Shown piece by piece: positions 52,394 to 60,052 of a stretch of DNA of 64,000 nucleotides. Source of the DNA: Pseudomonadota bacterium (GTDB taxonomy: Bacteria > Pseudomonadota > Gammaproteobacteria > Burkholderiales > JAJZQI01); NCBI GenBank assembly GCA_021851875.1, contig JAJZQI010000011.1, forward strand, positions 39,011 through 103,010, given 5' to 3'. A program made the position numbers and the translations under genes. The notes below the pieces were generated by a model. It saw only the letters and a list, made by a program, of their open reading frames with translations, was not told where the DNA came from and made no database searches. The stretch's first letter is position 1. Each line of letters begins with the position of its first letter.

Positions 52394-52440
52394 AGCGAAG
52401 CGGCCATAGACACAAAGTCGCGGTTGATCTGGATATGGAA

Positions 52441-53508
52441 TCACGCCTGGAAATATTCCGGGAAGGCAATCCATCCCTTGCGGTGCATGGCATCCTGCCG
52501 GGCCTCGGCAGTGCGCCAGTGCTGCGCCATCCACTTGCGTCTTTCCACGGCGCGCGCGAGGGTTCCTTCGAACTGGTCGCGCATGTCTTCTTCGTAATCC
52601 GCCAGCGCATCGGCATCCTGCTCTTTCAGCAGGGCCGCCGCGGCCAGGCCGGCCCGCTCACCGCTCACCACGGCCGCGGAAATCCCGCCGCCGGTAATCG
52701 GATGGCAAAAGCCGCCGGCGTCGCCGGCAAACACCACGTCGCCCATCACCAGATGTTCGCGCAGCCCGCCTACCGGGATCGCTCCGCCGGTGCGGTACAG
52801 GATCTCCGTACCCACCCGGCCTTCCGCCACCAGTTGCGCGTGTAACGCGTCCAGCGGCGCCTTCATGTCCTGCGTAATACCCTTGTCCAGCCCCAACCCC
52901 AGGTTGGCAAAGTTGCCCTTGGGGAACAGCCAGCCATAACCGCCGGGGAAGTCATCCGACAGCCAGATATCGGTATCCTCAAACGGCTGCAGCAGCGGCA
53001 CGGTGTACTGGCGCGTATACACGCTGTCCAGTTCCGGCAAGCCCAGCTGCTCGGCCACCGCCGAGTGCGGGCCATCCGCCGCCACCAGCAGGCTGTAACT
53101 GACAGTCAGCTCGCCCTCGGGCGTCTCGATCTTCGCCTCGCGCTTGGCCGTGTCCAGTGTCGCCAGGCGGCTTTGCGTCAGCACCTCGGCGCCAGCCGCT
53201 TGCGCCTCGGCGGCAAACCACTTATCGAACTTTGCCCGGTCGATCATCAGCCCCGGGAACTCGGTTTTTTCCACATGCTGCGACGGCAGAAAGCTTTTCA
53301 TGCCGCTGATGGGCTGGCGCAGCACGCCTTCGCCCTTGGCGTACCGCATCATCGGCAGGGGGATGAACTCGGCACACTGCACCGGCACGCCGACCTCGCG
53401 TTTTTTCTCCACGCCCAGCACGGTCAGGCCGCCCCGGGCGGCCGCCATGGCGGCCGCGCCACCGGCAGGGCCCAGGCCGATCACCAGTACATCTACCGCC
53501 TTGTTCAT
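52441..53508 (-). CDS. lipT: FAD-dependent oxidoreductase of the lipoate module (LipT-like)
   Basis: A 355-residue flavoprotein of the geranylgeranyl-reductase type. The dinucleotide motif GLGPAGGAAAMAAARGG is at residues 12-28, ADGPHSAVAEQLGL near 150 and GDAGGFCHPITGGGI near 270 (flavin-contacting). It overlaps the lipoate ligase gene by ATGA. Known sHdr loci contain such a gene (lipT) with slpl(AB), lipS1 and lipS2; its electron-transfer role in lipoate insertion is presumed. Confidence 0.85.
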   Translation of the reverse strand: MNKAVDVLVIGLGPAGGAAAMAAARGGLTVLGVEKKREVGVPVQCAEFIPLPMMRYAKGEGVLRQPISGMKSFLPSQHVEKTEFPGLMIDRAKFDKWFAAEAQAAGAEVLTQSRLATLDTAKREAKIETPEGELTVSYSLLVAADGPHSAVAEQLGLPELDSVYTRQYTVPLLQPFEDTDIWLSDDFPGGYGWLFPKGNFANLGLGLDKGITQDMKAPLDALHAQLVAEGRVGTEILYRTGGAIPVGGLREHLVMGDVVFAGDAGGFCHPITGGGISAAVVSGERAGLAAAALLKEQDADALADYEEDMRDQFEGTLARAVERRKWMAQHWRTAEARQDAMHRKGWIAFPEYFQA

Positions 53509-54569
53509 GCCTGTTCCTTTTCAGCCGCGACAGCCGCCTTGATCACGGTGGCGAAATCGGCTGGCGTCAGCCCCAGCATGTCTGCTGGCCGTCCGCTAAA
53601 AAATGCGGCGATATTTTCATCCAGCCGCTCAAGCGGCGAGTCGCGCAGATGCGCTTCCAAGTCGGCCAAGGTCCGTTTGGGCTGCAGGAACACATCACCG
53701 GTAAACCACAGCTGCTTGAGCCGCTCAGTCGGTTTGTCGTAAGCCACGCGCACACGCAACAAACCGCCGGCGAATTTCTGTACGGCTTCAAGCAAAGGCC
53801 GGTCGCTCACCGGCTTTTGCACCATATCAACCCAGTCCGGCGTATCGATTTCGGCCAGCGCCTCTTCATAGCGCCGCTGTTCCGTCGCGTTCAGCCCACC
53901 CGGCATAAATTCGACCCCGAATTCAGCGGCAAAGGCCTGCTGAATACTGGCCTGCACTTTTTCCAGAGCAGGCACATCGCCCAACAGGTCGGCGAGATTG
54001 ATCACCCGCTCACGCGCCGAGGCTATCGCTTTGTCAGCCAGCTTTTCCGCCGGGATGCGCAGCACCCGCAGCATCTTTTCCACATCGAACTGGATCAGCA
54101 GCGTACCCTGATACATCAGCGCATCGCCATCGAATGCCCCGCCGGTACCGGAAATCTTGCGCCCGTCCACCTCGATGTCGTTGCGTGGGCGGAACACGGC
54201 ATTGACCCCCAACGCACTGATACCGCGCGCAGCCGCTTCGCAGATGCGCCGAGTGATCACGCTCATATCGGCCGTTCCGAGATCCCGTTTATGCAGGTAC
54301 AACTCCCAGCCCAGCTGGGTTTCGTCGAAATAAATGGCGCCGCCGCCGGTAATCCTGCGCTGCACATCCACACCGTGCTCGGCGCAGTATTCCAGATTGA
54401 GCTCCTGCTCGGCGCTCTGGTGAAAACCCAGCAGAGCGCACGGCGTAAAGCGCAGGAAACGCAGCGTGCTGGGGCTCTCATCGGCCTGGCGCGCATCCAG
54501 CAAAGCCCGGTTGAGCGCCATGTTTTCCGCAGCCCGGCGCACGCCGGTATCAATCACTCGCCACTGCAT
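53505..54569 (-). CDS. sHdr-associated lipoate:protein ligase, fused A and B domains
   Basis: A 354-residue ligase. The lipoate-binding loop is QRRITGGGAIYFDE (Arg71, Arg72, Gly75-77) and the catalytic Lys138 lies in GRKISGTGG. The C-terminal third (about 245-350) matches the LplB-like accessory domain, so this is the fused sLpl(AB) type rather than separate LplA/LplB. It is expected to attach octanoate or lipoate to LbpA. Four-base overlap with lipT. Confidence 0.88.
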   Translation of the reverse strand: MQWRVIDTGVRRAAENMALNRALLDARQADESPSTLRFLRFTPCALLGFHQSAEQELNLEYCAEHGVDVQRRITGGGAIYFDETQLGWELYLHKRDLGTADMSVITRRICEAAARGISALGVNAVFRPRNDIEVDGRKISGTGGAFDGDALMYQGTLLIQFDVEKMLRVLRIPAEKLADKAIASARERVINLADLLGDVPALEKVQASIQQAFAAEFGVEFMPGGLNATEQRRYEEALAEIDTPDWVDMVQKPVSDRPLLEAVQKFAGGLLRVRVAYDKPTERLKQLWFTGDVFLQPKRTLADLEAHLRDSPLERLDENIAAFFSGRPADMLGLTPADFATVIKAAVAAEKEQA

Positions 54570-54584
54570 GCTTGTTGCCGTCTA

Positions 54585-55757
54585 TCAGCTGCAGCAACCG
54601 CCACTTGCCGGCGCGCCGGCAGTGACCACTTTGATGCCGCCGAAGGAACCGCCGGATGCTTTTACGCGGCGACTGCGTTCCAGCTCGATAATGCGCTGCG
54701 GGTCGATCTGCAGGCCGGCGTCTTCCGTTTCAATGGCCATGACCTCGTCGCCGATGGCAATGGAGCAGCAGGCCGGGGTAATGCGCACCTCGCGTTCCAG
54801 TCGGGCAGCCAGTTCCACCATGCCGTCGGACGGGTGGGCGATGCCATTGAGGCCGGCCATCACGGCGTATGAGTCGATCTCGGCCTTGGCGCGACCGGTC
54901 GGACGGGCGCAGCCCAGCAGCAGCGGAATATCCGGCAGCGCTTCGCGCGCATCGATAAAGAAACGTCCCACTTCAGCCGTATCAGGCGTGATAAATGGAC
55001 GCGCTTCCGGCGCGTAGAACGGCATGACCACCACCAGCACGACTGCGGTCGGCTTGTGACGCTTGATAATGTCCAGCGCATTCCATTCGCCCAGCAAGCG
55101 GCCGTAATGCAAACCGATAACAATGTGCGGCACCACTTTCATATTGGTGCTCACCAGGTATTCGAGAGTTTTCTCGAAGTCGTCCACGCCGCGCTTCAGG
55201 TGATAAACCTGCTGGATGGTGTCCTGCGAACCGATGACGTCCATCATGGCCGCATCGATGCCCGAGTCTTCCATCTTGCGGGCGATGTCCATGTCCACCA
55301 GCGCGGTGTGCAGAGCGATCTTGAACTCCGGGAAGGCGTCCTTGATGCGGCGGATGGTCGAGTAGTAGTTGTCGTACTCGACTTCATTGCGATGATTCGA
55401 GCCACCGGTCAGCAGCATACCCTGCGCCCCGCCGGCAATCTGCTCGTTCACCACGGCCCACAGATCCTCCGGCGAACGGGCCGGGATCATGGGCTCAAGA
55501 ATCTTGGCCTTGCAGTGATCACACTGCAGCTTGCATTCGCCACCGGTAATGGATACCGCTGGCCAGGCGCTTTTGCCGCAGCCGGCGATCTCGGACGTTG
55601 CATAGGCCTTGAATGTCGGGGTGTAGAAATTCACACGACCGACCTTTTCACCGGTCATGCCGGTAAAACGCTGCTCCATCTGCGATACCAGGCCGGTATC
55701 CAGCGTAATGCCTTCAAGGGGTTCGACTTGTTCAAATACGGAATGCCACAAGCTCAT
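54585..55757 (-). CDS. Radical SAM protein, lipoate assembly (LipS-type), proximal copy
   Basis: A 390-residue radical SAM protein with CKLQCDHC (Cys75, 79, 82), GGSNHRNEVEYDNYYSTIRR (SAM region) and an additional Cys60. The C-terminus is unusual: RVKASGGSFGGIKVV followed by ASGGCCS, a flexible Gly-rich tail ending in two cysteines; another Cys pair lies in TPACCSIAIGDEVM. It is the partner of the distal LipS-type gene. I start at the ATG at 55757 (MSLWHSVFEQ); the frame upstream is not protein-like. Confidence 0.86.
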   Translation of the reverse strand: MSLWHSVFEQVEPLEGITLDTGLVSQMEQRFTGMTGEKVGRVNFYTPTFKAYATSEIAGCGKSAWPAVSITGGECKLQCDHCKAKILEPMIPARSPEDLWAVVNEQIAGGAQGMLLTGGSNHRNEVEYDNYYSTIRRIKDAFPEFKIALHTALVDMDIARKMEDSGIDAAMMDVIGSQDTIQQVYHLKRGVDDFEKTLEYLVSTNMKVVPHIVIGLHYGRLLGEWNALDIIKRHKPTAVVLVVVMPFYAPEARPFITPDTAEVGRFFIDAREALPDIPLLLGCARPTGRAKAEIDSYAVMAGLNGIAHPSDGMVELAARLEREVRITPACCSIAIGDEVMAIETEDAGLQIDPQRIIELERSRRVKASGGSFGGIKVVTAGAPASGGCCS

Positions 55758-55818
55758 GCGCGCCTCGGAAATCGGGGACTGTGGAAAGCACAATCAGAAA
55801 TGAAAAACCATGACAGCA

Positions 55819-55836
55819 TATCAGAATTGTCTGATA
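55819..55836. promoter_or_regulatory. Inverted repeat TATCAGA-ATTG-TCTGATA
   Basis: Perfect 7-bp arms with a 4-bp spacer, 62 bp upstream of the proximal LipS-type gene and beside the hairpin at 55850. It has the size of a dimeric regulator site (sHdrR/SoxR-like ArsR-family proteins regulate such loci) but could also be only RNA structure. Confidence 0.45.
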
Positions 55837-55849
55837 CTAAAGTGCAGAA

Positions 55850-55870
55850 GGGGCGATTTAGCATCGCCCC
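55850..55870 (-). terminator. Hairpin after lbpA1
   Basis: Stem GGGGCGAT/ATCGCCCC with a 5-nt loop, about 46 bp past the lbpA1 stop on the minus strand. The following tract is only weakly T-rich, suggesting partial termination and high lbpA1 expression relative to the lipoate enzymes. Confidence 0.55.
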
Positions 55871-55916
55871 CACTGTTTAGCCTGCAGAAGCAGGCGTGTA
55901 CTGCGTCAGAAACCGA

Positions 55917-56354
55917 TTAGCAGCCGCCGAAGCCGTCAGCGCCCATCTTGGTTTCGAATGCGCCGGCAACGCCGCCGCCGGTAACCAGAGCACCGGAGTC
56001 GCCGTCCCAGTTGGTCGGCTTCATCTTAACCAGCCAGCCGTTGCCGTACGGGTCAGCGTTGATGGTGCCCGGCTTGCCGGCAACGATGTCGTTGATGGCG
56101 GTAATCTCGCCGGTAACCGGAGCTTTGACGGGACCCACCCACTTACCGGATTCAACGGTAGATACGGATTTGCCCTGCTCGATTTCCTTACCCGCTTTTT
56201 TCGGGGTGTAAGAAACGATTTCACCAGCCAGCGCGCAAGCGTAAGCGGTCATACCAACGGTGATGGTGCCGTCAGCTTCTTTACGTGCCCACACGTTGTT
56301 GTCAACGTTGTAGAACAGATCATCAGGCAGATTACAGCCACGTACAGTTGCCAT
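55917..56354 (-). CDS. lbpA: Lipoate-binding protein LbpA (copy 1)
   Basis: A 145-residue GcvH-like lipoyl carrier. The lipoylated Lys71 lies in STVESGKWVGPVKAPVTGEI. Unlike GcvH it has cysteines at 7 and 40 and ends GFGGC (Cys145). Established knowledge: sHdr-type LbpA proteins are essential for thiosulfate oxidation and are not interchangeable with GcvH. GGAGAG lies 7 nt before the ATG. It is flanked by a hairpin and its own gap, so is probably made in excess. Confidence 0.93.
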   Translation of the reverse strand: MATVRGCNLPDDLFYNVDNNVWARKEADGTITVGMTAYACALAGEIVSYTPKKAGKEIEQGKSVSTVESGKWVGPVKAPVTGEITAINDIVAGKPGTINADPYGNGWLVKMKPTNWDGDSGALVTGGGVAGAFETKMGADGFGGC

Positions 56355-56440
56355 GTTACTTCTCTCCTCTAACAAATACAGAAATGCGAAATTTTTTAAT
56401 TCGGCATGGCGGCAAACCACCAAACCAATACCACAAACCA

Positions 56441-56836
56441 CTAGAAATACATCGACTTGTCACTTGCCAGGATCAGATCGGCCAGCGTGCTGGCATTGGA
56501 GATCTCGTCCACTTCAGGGATGATGTCGCTCTCATCCAGCTGGTAGCCCGGCATGGCCGGCTTGCACAAGTGCAGACGCACACCCGCGTTTTTCGCATCA
56601 CGGATGAATTCCGCTATTGTCTTGCCTCCGTCCATTGCTGTCAAATTTTCTGCAACCCCCTTCTTGGCCAGCATGACGCCTTCCATGGTGAAGAAGATGC
56701 GCACATCGGCATCCATGGAGGCCAGAATGGAAGCAATGTAAAACGGAGTGGCGCAGCGATGACGCTGGGATGGGCCGCTGGTCATCACGATGACCACGGA
56801 CTTTTCCTCATTATCGAGGTAATGATGCTCGGCCAT
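56441..56836 (-). CDS. DsrE-family sulfur carrier, second copy (DsrE3B-like)
   Basis: A 131-residue DsrE-fold protein (VVIVMTSGPSQ start, IFFTMEGVMLAKKG core). The probable active cysteine is Cys91 in LHLCKPAMPGY; Cys28 is nearby. It lacks the loop of the other DsrE-type protein at 63318. It starts on the lbpA2 stop (TAATG), so sulfur carrier and lipoate carrier are translationally coupled. A role in passing persulfide sulfur is inferred from family. Confidence 0.85.
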   Translation of the reverse strand: MAEHHYLDNEEKSVVIVMTSGPSQRHRCATPFYIASILASMDADVRIFFTMEGVMLAKKGVAENLTAMDGGKTIAEFIRDAKNAGVRLHLCKPAMPGYQLDESDIIPEVDEISNASTLADLILASDKSMYF

Positions 56837-57282
56837 TAGCGCGCGCCTCGTTCACAGTGAATATCTTCCCGACGGGTACGCTCGCAGTAGCCGGCACGTG
56901 CGGTCTCGCCGGTCACCAGCAGCGCCAGCGCTTCTTCCAGGTTGCCGGCCGGTTTTACGCGGGCAATCCAGGCTTCGTACGGCTCGATATTCAATAAGTT
57001 TGGATCTTCCAGCACGTCATGATTGGCTGCTTCAATGACGCAATCGAATACATTCGGAACCGGACCCGCCCATTTGCCGCTCTCAATGGTGGCAACCGGT
57101 TTACCGGCAGGACGCAGGGTGCCCGGCTTGCGCACGCGCACATGCAGAATCTTGCCGGCGATCGTCTGGGAAATGTCGGTCATGCCGACAGTCAGACTGC
57201 CGTCTTCTTCGCGTCGCGCCCAGATTTGATACTGGTCGTCGTAATACAGTTCGGGTCGAAACTCGCAGCCGTTACAGTCCAT
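56836..57282 (-). CDS. Lipoate-binding protein LbpA (copy 2)
   Basis: A 148-residue GcvH-like carrier with lipoyl-lysine Lys70 in ATIESGKWAGPVPN. It differs clearly from copy 1: the N-terminus begins MDCNGCEF (a CxxC pair), and the C-terminus has GYCERTRREDIHCERGAR with two more cysteines and strong charge. A hairpin-separated gap precedes it. The ATG at 57282 is preceded only by a weak ribosome site; an in-frame extension to 57339 is possible but less likely. Confidence 0.9.
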   Translation of the reverse strand: MDCNGCEFRPELYYDDQYQIWARREEDGSLTVGMTDISQTIAGKILHVRVRKPGTLRPAGKPVATIESGKWAGPVPNVFDCVIEAANHDVLEDPNLLNIEPYEAWIARVKPAGNLEEALALLVTGETARAGYCERTRREDIHCERGAR

Positions 57283-57359
57283 ATTCGGTTTCTTGTTTGA
57301 TAAAACGTATTTCGCTGCTGCGCCGCGCAAGCGGAGCACTGAAATAGGTTTTGCAGAGA

Positions 57360-57394
57360 AAATTAAGGCGCGTGAAAATCACGCGCCTTAATTT
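57360..57394 (-). terminator. Strong hairpin after hdrB2
   Basis: A 16-bp perfect stem around AAATTAAGGCGCGTGA with a 3-nt loop, followed on the minus strand by TTTTCTCTG. It lies 6 bp past the hdrB2 stop and separates the Hdr genes from the LbpA2/DsrE pair. Confidence 0.75.
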
Positions 57395-57400
57395 GCTGAA

Positions 57401-58312
57401 TTACAGCACGCCCTTGGCAGCCAGGAAGTCCAGCGAATCGCTTACGTTCGCGTGGATACCCAGTTTACGAGCGGAGATGCCCATGGCCAGACCCAGCAGC
57501 TGAGTGAAGTACAGGATCTTGACGTTGGACTTGATGCCGAATTCGGTTTCAGCGCGAACCTGATGCATTTCCAGACCGGAGTGGCAGGTCGGGCATTCGG
57601 TAGCGATCACCTCGGCACCCGCATCTTCAGCGGCCTGAATGATGTTCAGCACCAGCTGAGTCGAAGTGTCGGCATCGGACAGGGTGTGAGCACCGCCGCA
57701 GCAGGCGGTTTTCAGCGGGAAGTCGACGTTCACGGCGCCGGCTGCACCCAGCAGGTCGTCCATGAAGTGCGGCTTGTAGCTGGACTCGGAACCCGGACCT
57801 TGATCTTTCTCAGGGAAGATCTGACGCGGACGGGTGTACATGCAGCCGTAGTAGTTGGCGACCTTGATACCGTTCAGAGACTTGCTGATTTTCTGCTTGA
57901 TACCTTCGGCGCCCACATCTTCCATCAGCCATTCCAGCAGATGCACGGTGCGTACGTCGCCCTTGAATACCGGATCGTCGGACTTCTTGGCCAGGTCCTG
58001 CACGGTCTTCAGGGAGTCGCCGGAAGTCGCCAGTTCGTACTCGGCTTTCTTCAGGTTGTGGTAGCAGCCGTTACACGGCGCCATCACGGTGTCGAAACCC
58101 ATTTGTTCGCTGGCAATCGCCATTACACGGGAAGACATGTAGGTTTGCAGCATCGGATGAACGTTTTTGACCTCCATCGCGCCACAGCAGTTCCAGTCAT
58201 GTACTTCTTCCATTTCCAGACCCAGGCTGCTGACCAGCGCCTTGGTGGAGTGGTCGTACGGGCCGCCGGAGCCTTCCAGTGCACAACCTGGATAGTAAGC
58301 AACCTTAGCCAT
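57401..58312 (-). CDS. hdrB2: sHdr complex subunit HdrB2
   Basis: A 303-residue protein with two CCG domains. The N-terminal one uses Cys10, Cys42-43 and CNGC (80-83); the C-terminal one has GCMYTRP, ACCGGAH and CPTCHSG. These ligate the noncubane Fe-S clusters of HdrB, where disulfide chemistry occurs in methanogen Hdr. The ATG at 58312 overlaps hdrC2 by 8 bp; an upstream extension is rejected. Confidence 0.94.
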   Translation of the reverse strand: MAKVAYYPGCALEGSGGPYDHSTKALVSSLGLEMEEVHDWNCCGAMEVKNVHPMLQTYMSSRVMAIASEQMGFDTVMAPCNGCYHNLKKAEYELATSGDSLKTVQDLAKKSDDPVFKGDVRTVHLLEWLMEDVGAEGIKQKISKSLNGIKVANYYGCMYTRPRQIFPEKDQGPGSESSYKPHFMDDLLGAAGAVNVDFPLKTACCGGAHTLSDADTSTQLVLNIIQAAEDAGAEVIATECPTCHSGLEMHQVRAETEFGIKSNVKILYFTQLLGLAMGISARKLGIHANVSDSLDFLAAKGVL

Positions 58313-59099
58313 GTGCAGCCTCCTTCTGTTCCTTGATGTATTGACGCAGTACGTCACCGGTGCGACCCCACGACTTGGTGCGCGGCTTCACGAACATAGC
58401 CAGGCCCATGTGGATTTGTGCGCTGATCGGGGTACGGGTCAGGAAGCGCATGATCTTGCCGCTGAACAGGTCATTGGCCTTGCTCATGCGGAACACCAGT
58501 TCCTTGAACCATGCCAGCTTGTTGATGGCATCCAGCAAACCGCCGATACCGGTACCGGAAATCTGTTTGGTCTGGCTGAAGAAGCCGGTCAGTACTTCCA
58601 TATCTTCGATACGGCCGCGATCCAGACACTGGCGGGCGAATTCTTCGTCGAAAATGGAGGACTTGGATTTTTCGCCAAAGCCTTCGTGCTCGATCCAGTG
58701 AGCCAGCGCCTTCATCACGCCTTCAGGACGTACGTCTTTCGGGCAGATGTTGGTACAGCGGTTGCAGGATACGCACTGCCAAATGATTTCCTTGTCCTTG
58801 AGGAGTTCATCCTTCAGACCCAGACGGGTCAGGTAAATCCAGTAACGCGGATTGAAGTCGGTGTTTTGGCCGTACATGGTGCAGGAGTTGGTACAGGAAC
58901 CACACTGCCAGCAACGGTGTACATTCTCACCACCCGCATAACCCTGGATGACCTTTTCGAAGTCGGCATCGTAATCGCGCAGGGTACGGGGCAGAATCAT
59001 CGTATTCCAGTGGCCGGATACGTCAACGCCGTCCACCACCAGTTTCTCACTCGTTACCAGTCGGGCTGGGTCGATGAGTGATTTCTCATGAATTGCCAT
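58305..59099 (-). CDS. hdrC2: sHdr complex subunit HdrC2
   Basis: A 264-residue iron-sulfur protein with two [4Fe-4S] motifs: CWQCGSCTNSC (Cys63, 66, 69, 73) and CVSCNRCTNICPKDVRP (Cys109, 112, 115, 119). It relays electrons between HdrA and HdrB2. Confidence 0.94.
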   Translation of the reverse strand: MAIHEKSLIDPARLVTSEKLVVDGVDVSGHWNTMILPRTLRDYDADFEKVIQGYAGGENVHRCWQCGSCTNSCTMYGQNTDFNPRYWIYLTRLGLKDELLKDKEIIWQCVSCNRCTNICPKDVRPEGVMKALAHWIEHEGFGEKSKSSIFDEEFARQCLDRGRIEDMEVLTGFFSQTKQISGTGIGGLLDAINKLAWFKELVFRMSKANDLFSGKIMRFLTRTPISAQIHMGLAMFVKPRTKSWGRTGDVLRQYIKEQKEAAHG

Positions 59100-59146
59100 G
59101 CAAAAATCTCCTTGTGACTAACTCTAAGCTTTACCCTGATAACTGA

Positions 59147-60052
59147 TCAGGTAGCCGTCTTACTTTCCTGACTGTCCGGTCCCGTCTGGACGACGCGAGA
59201 CTTGCCGCTGCGGCGGTCTCCGTCCAGGCCGAGAAACTTCTTCAAATGCTCCTCGGGACCTCCGCTGCGCCCAAAGTCTGCAGACAGAACACCTTCCGCC
59301 ATCGAACGGAAATAGGACGAGTACCCCTCGGCCAGCAGCAGATCGATCATCAGCGGTACCTCTTTATAGATACCCAGTTCACCATACTGCTCTGCCAGCC
59401 ACTTGCGCGTGCCCTCGAACATTTCGGGGCTGTTGCCAAGCGGTACTTCAACCATGTGGTCGCTGCCTTTGATGAACTCGCGCAGCGAACCGCTCACAGT
59501 GCTCTGATCCCACACCCAGCGGGTCATCAGCGGATACTTGACCGGGTCCATGAAATGCAGCATTTCTGCCGCAAAGTCATAAATCGCCCGTTTGGTCTTG
59601 CCTGCCTGCTTGCGACTCTCTTTGTCGTCGCCTGCGGGCACCGGCACACCGTCAACAAATTGTTGCAGACGGTCGGTCAGCAATCCTTCGCCGTACAGCA
59701 AGGCTTTTACCAGCTCTTTTACCTTTTGCTCCCCCAGCGGTTTGAGCACCGGGAGAACGCGGCGTCGAGCCGTAAACACGAACTCGAGCATCGCTGCCAC
59801 ATCGGCCAGCGTCAGCTGGTCAATGCGATTGTCGGCAAGCACACCGGCAAAAAACTGCTGCTTGGCTTTTAGGCTGTCAAGGTAAGCTTCAAGCCCAGCA
59901 TCCAGCTCCGTATGAGCCTTCAGCTGAGAGAAATGCTGTTGAAACAGCCTGGGATCGAACGGCAGAGTCAGCTCTGCCGGCTCGATCACATCACGCTCTA
60001 CTGTTACAGTTCCCTGTGCAACCTGTTTAGGCTGCTTTTTGAACCATAGCAT
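59147..60052 (-). CDS. sHdr conserved protein Hyp
   Basis: A 301-residue hydrophilic protein found between hdrA and hdrC2 in sHdr loci. It has no cysteine cluster or signal peptide. Parts (AEMLHFMDPVKYPLMTRWVWDQ, IYKEVPLMIDLLLAEGYSSYF) appear conserved. Function unknown; it overlaps the hdrA end by 26 bp. Confidence 0.88.
   Translation of the reverse strand: MLWFKKQPKQVAQGTVTVERDVIEPAELTLPFDPRLFQQHFSQLKAHTELDAGLEAYLDSLKAKQQFFAGVLADNRIDQLTLADVAAMLEFVFTARRRVLPVLKPLGEQKVKELVKALLYGEGLLTDRLQQFVDGVPVPAGDDKESRKQAGKTKRAIYDFAAEMLHFMDPVKYPLMTRWVWDQSTVSGSLREFIKGSDHMVEVPLGNSPEMFEGTRKWLAEQYGELGIYKEVPLMIDLLLAEGYSSYFRSMAEGVLSADFGRSGGPEEHLKKFLGLDGDRRSGKSRVVQTGPDSQESKTAT

Noticed and set aside
52185..52616. 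143-codon minus-strand open frame covering the lipoate-module gap
   Set aside because: Most of it overlaps lipT in another frame; sequence shows no domain and no ribosome site, so I left the gap as non-coding.
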